Source of the DNA: Mangrovimonas xylaniphaga
GTDB lineage: Bacteria; Bacteroidota; Bacteroidia; Flavobacteriales; Flavobacteriaceae
DNA length: 64,000 bases
Assembly (NCBI RefSeq): GCF_001280435.1
Contig: NZ_LBIP01000013.1
Coordinates: 806,001-870,000, forward strand
Direction: 5' to 3'
Shown here: piece after piece, positions 56,388 through 64,000 of the stretch
Layout of the letters: every line of letters begins with the position of its first letter
Numbering within the stretch: the first letter of the stretch is position 1
Notes under the pieces: generated by a model
Told to the model about the DNA's origin: nothing
What the model saw: the letters and a program-made list of their open reading frames with translations, nothing else
The model's database searches: none
Program-made: the position numbers and the translations under genes

Positions 56388-57322
56388 TACCAATAACAAC
56401 CGTTTTCTATTTTATTTGAACATTTTGGGACATTGCCTTCTCCTGGTCGTATCCAATATTCATTGATATATTTTGCAAACCAATCTTGCTGTTCATAACG
56501 TTTTCCTTTTATACCAAATAAGAACTGTAATGCGCCTCCTAAATGAATGCCAACTTTCCCTTGTTGTTTCATGACATCGGCAAATAACATCCCCATAAAT
56601 CCACAACCAAATAGCCCAACATCTGCATCGCTGTCAATGAGTTTTCTCTTTACTTCATTATATATATCCTCCCAATGGAGCTCATTATCACGATCTATTA
56701 AATAAGGAAACTTTATAACTTCTATCTCAAAATCATTTACTATGATATTATGACTTGCCCAAACAAATTCCATAATAGGAAATTGTTGTAAAATTTCCTC
56801 CTGAAAAGGAGATACTACAACAATTTTTTTTCCAGACAGACTATCTGTCCATGATTTTCCTGCAACTTGCTTAAATGGCAAAAATTCCAAATGACCACAA
56901 AATTCAGGAGAAATCTGTAAATTCTCCACTATACTCTTTTCCCCTGCAAGTTTGAATATTGGCAATAAATCAAGGTTCAACAAAGAGGCTCGAAATAAAT
57001 TTGCAATTTTTTGGTACTCTTTCTTAGTTCGTGGTTTTGCCCCTGCATTTGTGAGGCAAGGAGAAGTTTGAAAAAAGAAAGGAGAAATTTCACCAAAACC
57101 AGATAACTCTATAGGTATCTGGAAAGCCCATTGAATTAAAACTTGTTCATTAGAACCTATCTTGCCTGCTGAAAACGGTTTTTTTTCCAAAATGGCCTCA
57201 GAGATCTTTTCTTGGACTTGATCTGCCTTTAACAACATACCATTTACCCTCCAAATCTCCTTACCTATTGCAACATTTTCTTTTGAATAAAAACTATGAA
57301 ACTTCTTCTGAATCCTATTCAT
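56387..57322 (-). CDS. Probable GT-D-fold glycosyltransferase (DUF1792-like)
   Basis: 311 residues. FSAGKIGSNEQVLIQ (residues 50-64) and LFGCGFMGMLFADVMKQQGK then GIHLGGALQFLFG (about 235-270) resemble the GRIGDGE and Gly-rich segments of the GT-D family, first described as DUF1792. The expected acidic residue of the first motif appears as Asn-Glu (NE). No transmembrane helix. It would transfer a sugar to the acceptor chain. Recognition is by pattern; a different family is possible. Lies between a GT2 gene (8-bp overlap) and a sulfotransferase gene. Confidence 0.6.
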   Translation of the reverse strand: MNRIQKKFHSFYSKENVAIGKEIWRVNGMLLKADQVQEKISEAILEKKPFSAGKIGSNEQVLIQWAFQIPIELSGFGEISPFFFQTSPCLTNAGAKPRTKKEYQKIANLFRASLLNLDLLPIFKLAGEKSIVENLQISPEFCGHLEFLPFKQVAGKSWTDSLSGKKIVVVSPFQEEILQQFPIMEFVWASHNIIVNDFEIEVIKFPYLIDRDNELHWEDIYNEVKRKLIDSDADVGLFGCGFMGMLFADVMKQQGKVGIHLGGALQFLFGIKGKRYEQQDWFAKYINEYWIRPGEGNVPKCSNKIENGCYW

Positions 57323-58310
57323 TAATAAATACTTTATATCCTAGCTGATAAATTAATTCTTTGTGTGCCTCACTCAACTTAGACACTTGATATGCGTGCG
57401 ACCAACGATGACCTCTTATCCGCTGTTGCACACCTTGTTTAATACGCTTCCGAATAGAAAAAAAACGCAAAACCCAATGAGCCTTGTTTATATATACCTC
57501 ACTTTTTTCAATTCTAACCCCATAATTTTCTAACTCCTTCATTAAATGAAATAATTTTAATTGAAACTTTTTATCCCCATAAACATCCATTGAATTAGAA
57601 TAACCAAATAGTTTTTCATAAAAAGAAAGGTTATCCTTAAGTTTCCGTTCATTTGAAGCGCCTTTATTTGTTAGCTTGTCATCACTTCCCAACCTATATA
57701 AAGTCAATGATTCTTGCTCAAAAATGATTTTTGAATCAGCCAATAATAATTTAACAAACAGATCTGCATCTTCCATAATCTTCATTTCCTCATCATAAAG
57801 GCCCACCTTAAAAAGTTGGTCCCTACGCACTAAGGCTTGCTGAAAAACCATGGACCATTCTGTTAGAAACCATTCTAAAACAGACTTATGGGAGGGCAGT
57901 CCCCCATTTTGTAGCACCATATTTTCCGGCTCAAAAACGGCATCATCAAACCAACCTTTAATCCAAGGCCCCAATACAAGATCTGCATTTTCTCTTTGTA
58001 AAGCTGACACTTGAACTTCTAATTTATTTAAGGATGGAATGTCATCACTATCCATAAACTGAATGAATTCTCCCGAAGACGCTAATACACCCTTATTACG
58101 AGCAGCTCCTGGCCCCCTATTTTCTTGTTGAAGAATTTTGATATGGTCTCCATAATCCCTTAAAACTAGCAGGGAATTATCTGTAGATCCATCATCAACA
58201 ACAATTATTTCATAAGGTTTCAACGTCTGTTTTAACAATGCATCTATTGTTTCTCCAATGACATTGGCACGATTATAATTAGGTATAATAACTGATACTT
58301 TTGGCTCCAT
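57315..58310 (-). CDS. Glycosyltransferase family 2
   Basis: 331 residues, GT-A fold. VIIPNYNRANVIGETIDALL, VVDDGSTDNS, IQFMDSDDIPS (DxD), and later EEMKIMEDADLFVKLLL. C-terminal extension of about 90 residues is basic and helical. It adds a sugar from a nucleotide donor. It is 2 bp from the next GT4 gene. Confidence 0.88.
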   Translation of the reverse strand: MEPKVSVIIPNYNRANVIGETIDALLKQTLKPYEIIVVDDGSTDNSLLVLRDYGDHIKILQQENRGPGAARNKGVLASSGEFIQFMDSDDIPSLNKLEVQVSALQRENADLVLGPWIKGWFDDAVFEPENMVLQNGGLPSHKSVLEWFLTEWSMVFQQALVRRDQLFKVGLYDEEMKIMEDADLFVKLLLADSKIIFEQESLTLYRLGSDDKLTNKGASNERKLKDNLSFYEKLFGYSNSMDVYGDKKFQLKLFHLMKELENYGVRIEKSEVYINKAHWVLRFFSIRKRIKQGVQQRIRGHRWSHAYQVSKLSEAHKELIYQLGYKVFINE

Positions 58311-58312
58311 TT

Positions 58313-59428
58313 CTAAACCGATACAAAATCATTAATTAGTACAAGCAATCTCTTAGAAGGATTATTTATGTTTAATTCATTTGCTGCTTTAAATGCCTGA
58401 AAACCGATGTTTTGCCATGATTCTCTTTTAACCCATGCATTTTCCAATGCTATATTGAAAGCATTTACGGTATAATTTTCAGCAATAAACCCGGATACAC
58501 CATCCTCCAAAATCTCCTTATTCCCCCCAACATCCGTACAAACCACAAGTTTACCACACATCATGGCTTCTATAACTGCTAAAGGCATTCCTTCTCCACG
58601 GCTGGGCAAAAGCAATACGTCATTCGTCTGCCATAACTGTTTGACATCTTTTTTGTAACCTTTTATGGTCACTTTAGCTTCCAAACCGTACATTTCAATT
58701 AGACCTCTTATATACTCTTCATCATGACCACTTCCATATAAATTCAACCGCCAGTCCCTAGCCTTCCATTTATCAGAACTCAACAATTCTAACAACATAT
58801 CTTGTCCTTTCCATAAGGTTTCAAACCTAGCCACCGAGGCAAAACAAACAGTATCTCCATTTTGGAATGGCAATGGAGCATCCAGCTGAAATTTAGAAGC
58901 ATTCGGAATAACACAACTATGTGGTAACCTATTTGCCAATTGGCGCTGGGCTAGACTTTTATTGTGTACGGACACAAAAATAACAGACTCGCACTTATTT
59001 AAAAGAGTATTTATAGCGTTCCGATCATGAGGCACTAATAAATCAGCAACAAAATGACAGAAAAAAATTTTTTTGCAGACCACTAAACTCACCAAACGCT
59101 TAAGGTAGGGTAAATTATTAACATCCAACAAACTGCCGGAATTAATCAACAACACATTAGCTTTAAATTTCTTTAAATCTTTAAGATGTTCCGGTAGATA
59201 ACGCTCCTTAGCCAAATACAACCGTGTTGGTTTAAAAGGATTTCTAATGGAAACTTTAACTCCTTGTCCCTTTAACTCCTTTACTTGATCAGATTCAGAA
59301 ACATTTTTATGCACCAAAACCAAAACCTCATACTCATTTTCTAATGCGTATTTGGCAAACTGATACCAAACTTCTTCGGTCCCAGCCCAAATAGAATTTT
59401 CTATGGTTGAAAGTATTGCAATTCTCAC
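58313..59428 (-). CDS. Glycosyltransferase, GT4-like
   Basis: 371 residues. ILSTIENSIWAGTEEVWYQFA at the start, then VCFASVARFETLWKGQDMLLEL, RLNLYGSGHDEEYI, and PSRGEGMPLAVIEAMMCG (E-x7-E). It is a retaining transferase of unknown donor. Its start overlaps the stop of the hexapeptide acyltransferase gene by 4 bp. Confidence 0.89.
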   Translation of the reverse strand: MRIAILSTIENSIWAGTEEVWYQFAKYALENEYEVLVLVHKNVSESDQVKELKGQGVKVSIRNPFKPTRLYLAKERYLPEHLKDLKKFKANVLLINSGSLLDVNNLPYLKRLVSLVVCKKIFFCHFVADLLVPHDRNAINTLLNKCESVIFVSVHNKSLAQRQLANRLPHSCVIPNASKFQLDAPLPFQNGDTVCFASVARFETLWKGQDMLLELLSSDKWKARDWRLNLYGSGHDEEYIRGLIEMYGLEAKVTIKGYKKDVKQLWQTNDVLLLPSRGEGMPLAVIEAMMCGKLVVCTDVGGNKEILEDGVSGFIAENYTVNAFNIALENAWVKRESWQNIGFQAFKAANELNINNPSKRLLVLINDFVSV

Positions 59429-60003
59429 TTGAATTTAATTTCAGATAGTTTAATTTCTCCTTTATGAAGAGTCACCAAGGTATCATTTGGAATGTCCATA
59501 TTCAAAACACAGCCAGCTCCAATTACGACATTATTCCCTATGGTAACACCTTTTAAAATTACCACATTACTGCCTACCCAAGTATTATTCCCAATAGTCA
59601 CTTTACCCAAAGAATAATTTTGTTCTTTTAATAGCTGGCCTTTAACATTAAAACGGTGATTATGATCATAAATCTTAACAGACTCCCCAAATAAACAATT
59701 TTCGCCAATCTTAACTTCATCCAAAGCATTAAAGGAACAATTGGTATTCACAAAAGTTCCCTGTCCTATTTTTAAAACCCCTCCATCTAATGCTAATAGC
59801 TTAGACTTTCCCGCGAAGTTTACATTTTCATTTATCTGGATGCTACTTTTCAAATCCAATTTAAATATTAAAGGCAAATCAGATATCTTATATTTTTTAA
59901 GAATAAGTCGTCCCTTATGATGCTTAACCCAAAACCAATGGGATATGACCACTTTACAATGCGCTATTTTTGAAACAGAATAATAAAGAATTTTAATAAT
60001 CAA
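59425..60003 (-). CDS. Hexapeptide-repeat acyltransferase
   Basis: 192 residues. Left-handed beta-helix repeats: LKIGQGTFVNTNCSFNAL, VKIGENCLFGESVKIYDHNH, WVGSNVVILKGVTIGNNVVIGAGCVL. The N-terminal ~50 residues are basic and hydrophobic. It O-acetylates a sugar. Sits 6 bp from the 60010 gene. Confidence 0.87.
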   Translation of the reverse strand: MIIKILYYSVSKIAHCKVVISHWFWVKHHKGRLILKKYKISDLPLIFKLDLKSSIQINENVNFAGKSKLLALDGGVLKIGQGTFVNTNCSFNALDEVKIGENCLFGESVKIYDHNHRFNVKGQLLKEQNYSLGKVTIGNNTWVGSNVVILKGVTIGNNVVIGAGCVLNMDIPNDTLVTLHKGEIKLSEIKFK

Positions 60004-60009
60004 TTTTAT

Positions 60010-61158
60010 TTATATTAAGGCTTTCATTTTCTCTACTAACCTTTTATGGATGAGATCTGGATGAAAACGATTTTGGTACATTTGCAAGCTATTATTCAAT
60101 AACTCTTGTTGTCGTTTTGGATTTTCCAATACCTCATCAAATAATTTCACAAACTCCTTAACATTCTCAGATGCACATTTAGCTGTAGCATCAAACTCTT
60201 CCGAAGCCTTATATGCTGTGCAATAATTTGGGCCCCATAGAAAAATAGGCTTTCTAAAGGTTAAATAGTCTAAAAATTTAGTTTTAAAACTGGTCCGTTC
60301 CACTAGCTCAATATCACTTCCAAAACCCATCAACAACAACAACCCGTCCACATTTAACATCTCCTTTTGTAACACTTCAAATGGCACTTGACCTTTAAAG
60401 TAGCCTCTTTGTTTAATAAAAACATCAAATTGAGCAGACCAACTCGCGTTAGATCCAAAAACCTTAAAATCATATCTTTCTAAATTAGAATTAGTTATAA
60501 TAGCTTCAATCATCGTTCCATACCAATCCCCCAAATTACCCCCAAATGCCAGTGTTTTTTTAGCGTTCTCCTGTCCTAAAGGTTCTTGATTTGTCAAATA
60601 AGTCCCTGTAGGATAGGACACCAAACAATTCCTGTGCTCACCTAACTCTTCAAACATTCCTTCAGAAGTACAGAGTACTAAGTCGCATTTTTGATAGAAT
60701 TTTCTAAACTTATACTCTATTATATCAGAAAAACTAGGATAGTAAATGCTATTATAATTCCACCAATCATTAAAACTTCCCACTAAGGGCAATTGGTATT
60801 CCTCAGAAACCTTTTGAGCCAAAATTGCCATCCAAGACCAACTTCCTGCAACAGTGAAAATAGCATCCGGCTTAAAAGTTTCAACTGTTTGCTTAACTAC
60901 ACTATGAATTCCTCTTACACCAATATAATTACTATACGTATGAGCTACTTTGGCAAACCTTGTCCTACTTAATTTCTTAAAAACATTGCCATGATTTACC
61001 AGATAATACCTATAGGGAACTTCATAATTCAAAATATCCCTATTATCTGTAACCACCTGTATTTCAAAATCACCCTTTTCACAGAAATGCCTAAAAAATG
61101 TCATGGCACCTCCCCAAGATGGAATCGGCGGCGTATTGGTAATCAGCAATACTTTCAT
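60010..61158 (-). CDS. Glycosyltransferase-like protein, GT-B fold
   Basis: 382 residues. LITNTPPIPSWGGAMTFFRHF starts the first domain. In the second half, KTLAFGGNLGDWYGTMIEAI, then TKFLDYLTFRKPIFLWGP, in the manner of WcaI/GT4 relatives with the KxxDYL-x-KPI motif. The E-x7-E motif is not present in canonical form. It probably adds a sugar to the repeat unit. Start overlaps the pyruvyl transferase stop by 4 bp. Confidence 0.75.
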   Translation of the reverse strand: MKVLLITNTPPIPSWGGAMTFFRHFCEKGDFEIQVVTDNRDILNYEVPYRYYLVNHGNVFKKLSRTRFAKVAHTYSNYIGVRGIHSVVKQTVETFKPDAIFTVAGSWSWMAILAQKVSEEYQLPLVGSFNDWWNYNSIYYPSFSDIIEYKFRKFYQKCDLVLCTSEGMFEELGEHRNCLVSYPTGTYLTNQEPLGQENAKKTLAFGGNLGDWYGTMIEAIITNSNLERYDFKVFGSNASWSAQFDVFIKQRGYFKGQVPFEVLQKEMLNVDGLLLLMGFGSDIELVERTSFKTKFLDYLTFRKPIFLWGPNYCTAYKASEEFDATAKCASENVKEFVKLFDEVLENPKRQQELLNNSLQMYQNRFHPDLIHKRLVEKMKALI

Positions 61159-62132
61159 AATGTCTTCAATGCTCCTTTTAAAGCATCCGTCATATCCCTC
61201 TTTTCCTTATCTAAAGAATCAAAATCCAAAGAAACCGGTCTATTAAAAATATCTGAGACTCCTATTCTCTCAAAGATATTAGATCTTTTTTCATACGACC
61301 TTGTCGACTTAGGTATATACTGGGCTTGCCCCCCTAATATTAGAGTTGCAGCACAGGTATGAACTCTTTCTGAAAATACAGCTTTAGCCCCTTTCAAAAT
61401 ACTTAAATATCCATAAGGTAAATCAGAATGATAAGTATTTTGTCTTTTATATATCTCAGCATAACCTAAATCTATCTCATTATTGTTGGTTCTCAAAATT
61501 GGAAAGCCATTTAAAGTATCATCCAAATCATTGTTTGACTTAAAAAAAGATTTCCTATTTTCCGAAACTTTCACTTCCCCATTCTCAAAGGTTATCTTAG
61601 GCTCATCCGATTTATCAAAATTGTAGACATAGTAATTATCCTCATTAATCAAGTTTGGAATTGATATTTCATCATTTAAAAACATACTTGTACACAAACC
61701 ATCATAAAATATTGTATCTGAAACTTTGTTATACAAAAACTCTAAAACTTGAGTATCCCGAGAGAAAAGAAAACTAGGCTTAACTTCATTTAGAAATTTC
61801 GCAACATGCTGAGCCTCTCCTTCATCATACAAACTCATACCTGCACTTACAAAACCAATCTTAACGCCTCTTGCTTTAAGTCTATTAAATGTTTCCTTAA
61901 AAATTTTATCTAAACGCAAGTTTAAACATGGCCCCGTCAAAATAACAAGGTCAACATCCAAATTTGAAATCAAATCAAAATCATTTTTTGCCTCAGCCTT
62001 CCAATGAGGTGGATCAGGTATAAAAAATGCCTCCACCCCATCAATTTGATCGAATAAAGCCTTAGTTCCGAGATTATAAAAGGCATTTCCTATATTTGAA
62101 CTCCAAGACCCTCCTATATATGCAATTTTCAT
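61155..62132 (-). CDS. Polysaccharide pyruvyl transferase family protein
   Basis: 325 residues. N-terminal IAYIGGSWSSNIGNAFYNLGTKAL, a typical CsaB-like start, then LVILTGPCLNL, FVSAGMSLYDE, FLFSRDTQVLEF, and YLSILKGAKAVFSERVHTCAATLILGG. GT-B-like fold. It attaches a pyruvate ketal to sugar hydroxyls using phosphoenolpyruvate, adding negative charge. Next to sulfotransferase genes, both anionic modifications. Followed upstream by a 28-bp gap. Confidence 0.86.
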   Translation of the reverse strand: MKIAYIGGSWSSNIGNAFYNLGTKALFDQIDGVEAFFIPDPPHWKAEAKNDFDLISNLDVDLVILTGPCLNLRLDKIFKETFNRLKARGVKIGFVSAGMSLYDEGEAQHVAKFLNEVKPSFLFSRDTQVLEFLYNKVSDTIFYDGLCTSMFLNDEISIPNLINEDNYYVYNFDKSDEPKITFENGEVKVSENRKSFFKSNNDLDDTLNGFPILRTNNNEIDLGYAEIYKRQNTYHSDLPYGYLSILKGAKAVFSERVHTCAATLILGGQAQYIPKSTRSYEKRSNIFERIGVSDIFNRPVSLDFDSLDKEKRDMTDALKGALKTL

Positions 62133-62160
62133 TATTTTTTCCTGTGATATATTTTAAAAT

Positions 62161-63063
62161 TTATAAACTCCAAAATTCCTTTGTTTTATTGTTATAATTC
62201 AAAAACTCCTCAGCATCTCCCTTAATAAAGTCTTTAAATTCCCGTAAAATATCTGAATTATAATTGATCTCTGGATACGCAATTTCTTTTATAGTTTGAG
62301 CACTCAATTGTTTCCTTATTCCACTAGGAATTAATTTATTTAACCCAAAATTAGAAAGAGTTCGTTTAAAACTCCCAAAAGCATCATAAGTTCTTTCTCC
62401 CGTGTTTTCCTTTTTAAGGATTGCAACTTCCGTTAAATTCTCCTCTAAATCTAAAAACTGTAAAACCTTATTTACTTCTTCCTTCTGATTATGCTTCCAA
62501 TCTTCTAAAAAAGTAACATGTATTTTGTCTTTAGAAAAAAACTCTCGATAAGCATTTAATTGAAAATTATATCTATTAACATCCCATTGTTTTACTTCAT
62601 ACTGATTTTTCAACCAATATTCAAATCCCCTAGCTGCCCAACCATATTCTATTTTCCAATCTTTAGATTTTGAATCTAATATTTCAGATGCTGCATATTG
62701 CATTTTCCATGCAGATATTTGACGCTGTATAGGGTTTCTTACCATATAAATGAGTCGCATTTCAGGATTAAACTCATAAATCCTTTGAGCAGTTTTAGAA
62801 GATCTTGTTCGATCTGTATATGACGGGGTTGCTTCACCTACAATTGCTTCCCCTCTAAAATGCCCAAAAGCCTTTTTATACCATTCCCAACCCTTTTCAT
62901 AATTAGGGTTTGGCTTAAAATCAATGGTATCCTGAAAAAAACAGACTTCTTTAGGGGTACTCATACATACATCTAGGTGCTCATCTAATATAGATGCTAA
63001 AGTTGTTGTTCCACATTTAGCTGCTCCAATAATAATTAAATTAGGCTTCTTTATATTTTTCAT
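62161..63063 (-). CDS. Sulfotransferase (PAPS-dependent)
   Basis: 300 residues. PAPS loop IIGAAKCGTTTLASILDEH (residues 11-29), then KEVCFFQDTIDFKPNPNYEKG and GEATPSYT, and the 3'-phosphate region LIYMVRNPIQRQISAWKM. The order matches heparan sulfate (NDST-like) sulfotransferase domains. It sulfates a polymer sugar. A -7-like TATTTTTG lies only 6 bp before the ATG, too close to judge. Confidence 0.88.
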   Translation of the reverse strand: MKNIKKPNLIIIGAAKCGTTTLASILDEHLDVCMSTPKEVCFFQDTIDFKPNPNYEKGWEWYKKAFGHFRGEAIVGEATPSYTDRTRSSKTAQRIYEFNPEMRLIYMVRNPIQRQISAWKMQYAASEILDSKSKDWKIEYGWAARGFEYWLKNQYEVKQWDVNRYNFQLNAYREFFSKDKIHVTFLEDWKHNQKEEVNKVLQFLDLEENLTEVAILKKENTGERTYDAFGSFKRTLSNFGLNKLIPSGIRKQLSAQTIKEIAYPEINYNSDILREFKDFIKGDAEEFLNYNNKTKEFWSL

Positions 63064-63147
63064 AAGCCCAAAAATAATATGTTTTATCGGTTTTAACTAA
63101 AAAGATTACATTCGAAGTTCTATATTTCGTAATTCATTATAAAAACA

Positions 63148-63984
63148 TTATAATCGTAATCGTTGAGTGTAATTATTTACCCTTTCCAAAAAAGACTGTA
63201 AAGGAGTTAGACTATATTTCCGTAGCAGATTCTTCCGGCAAATTCTATTTCTAATTTTTTCAAGCTCATCCCAAAACTCTTTGTGAAATTTATCTGATTT
63301 AGTCAAAACTGCGTTCCAAAGCTCAAAATCATTATTCTTAATTTGCTTCAAAACTAATTCTAATTGACTCTCTAACTTAAAGTATTTTTCCTTCTTCACT
63401 TTTGGCCCTTCATTTCTTATAACGTAACTACAGTCTTTAAATTCTTTTGGAAAGCGATACTCCAATATAGCACAAGAAATAAGAAAACACTCAGTTGGAA
63501 AGATTAATATATTGTCGTTTTCTATCAATTCATCTATACTCGATATGTTAGTCCCACTAACTAGATATCGAAATTGGTATGATGCAAATTTCACAAGCTC
63601 ATCTTCATTCCTAATTAACTTATAAATAAACTCCTCATAACTTGAAGCCGCATAAACTCCCTTAACCTTTAATCTGAGTGTTTTTAAATAATGATATTCT
63701 GAACGCAATCGATCAATTGGATTTCTCACATAAGAAATAGCATACAAATTAAGCTTATCTATTTTATTCCAAGGCAAGTTAAATCTAACTCTATGCCCTC
63801 CAAACGCTTTAACACACTCATTGTCGATAACAAATCTTTTAATAGCTTCCGAACTTAAGGGACTTTCAGTTATACCTAGCGAAGAAACATGAACAAAACT
63901 ACGTCCAAAATTGCGTTCTAATATTTGATAAAATGAAGTGCCTGCTGTTTTTGGAATGTGAGCGAAAGCATAAAAGTTTTTCAT
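63148..63984 (-). CDS. Sulfotransferase family 2-like protein (HS2ST/chondroitin ST-like)
   Basis: 278 residues. FAHIPKTAGTSFYQIL (residues 7-22) is the PAPS loop with the PKTAGTS form seen in 2-O and chondroitin sulfotransferases. ISYVRNPIDRLRSEYHYL carries the 3'-phosphate site. No signal peptide. It sulfates a polymer sugar and differs in type from the other three. The gene is complete; its ATG is 16 bp from the right edge. An 84-bp gap separates it from the next sulfotransferase gene. Confidence 0.86.
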   Translation of the reverse strand: MKNFYAFAHIPKTAGTSFYQILERNFGRSFVHVSSLGITESPLSSEAIKRFVIDNECVKAFGGHRVRFNLPWNKIDKLNLYAISYVRNPIDRLRSEYHYLKTLRLKVKGVYAASSYEEFIYKLIRNEDELVKFASYQFRYLVSGTNISSIDELIENDNILIFPTECFLISCAILEYRFPKEFKDCSYVIRNEGPKVKKEKYFKLESQLELVLKQIKNNDFELWNAVLTKSDKFHKEFWDELEKIRNRICRKNLLRKYSLTPLQSFLERVNNYTQRLRL

Positions 63985-64000
63985 CTAGAGGAATAGTGTT

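Noticed and set aside
1-64000. CRISPR array, tRNA, rRNA or intact insertion sequence
   Set aside because: No regularly spaced repeats, no cloverleaf or rRNA-like sequence, and no transposase with terminal repeats were seen by eye; a tRNA and rRNA scan would settle it.

Overview
The window reads as a chromosomal segment of a low-GC member of the Flavobacteriaceae (Bacteroidota), probably marine. Four things point there. Several -7 promoter boxes match the Bacteroidota consensus TAnnTTTG, and SD-type ribosome binding sites are not evident. Type IX secretion (T9SS) components and cargo are present (a plug-domain protein, PorT, and two secreted proteins with C-terminal sorting domains). There is a TamL lipoprotein, and a short 287-residue housekeeping sigma factor. 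The marine guess is inference from the sulfotransferase-rich polysaccharide locus. No rRNA, tRNA, CRISPR array or intact insertion sequence was recognised.

Positions 1-37900 are mostly core genes in small units. In order: the edge-truncated T9SS plug-domain protein; a PLP decarboxylase; apaG; pruA; a secreted T9SS-sorted hydrolase; a tlpA-like thioredoxin with a DUF6029 barrel, divergent from an Omp28-like lipoprotein; rsmG; a desaturase-aminotransferase pair; two small membrane proteins; trkA-trkH; ubiE-porT; trmH divergent from tamL; fbaA-accD; a PNGase F-like glycosidase with LamG and T9SS domains; rpsO and pnp; an orphan hyaluronan-synthase-like GT2; proC-proB-proA; a small unknown gene; rpoD; rpe; and a small outer-membrane barrel. 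Hairpin terminators separate many of these units.

Positions 38155-63984, and probably beyond, form a minus-strand exopolysaccharide or capsule locus of about 25 genes. It holds a Wzc-type tyrosine autokinase, a Wza-type export lipoprotein, a WecA-like initiating transferase, a Wzy-like polymerase and about ten further glycosyltransferases. Modifying or precursor genes are a UDP-xylose synthase-like enzyme, three hexapeptide acyltransferases, one membrane acyltransferase, one pyruvyl transferase and four sulfotransferases. Fifteen genes from 63984 down to 49183 are packed with overlaps or short gaps and look like one operon. A 765-bp gene-free stretch (48418-49182) with apparently decayed coding sequence separates it from a second six-gene run. 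No flippase is visible; it may lie beyond the right edge.

Taken together, the locus probably builds a Wzx/Wzy-type polymer that is sulfated, pyruvylated and acylated. That is the most distinctive system here. The rest supports envelope biogenesis (TamL, PorT, T9SS cargo, Omp28) and central metabolism.
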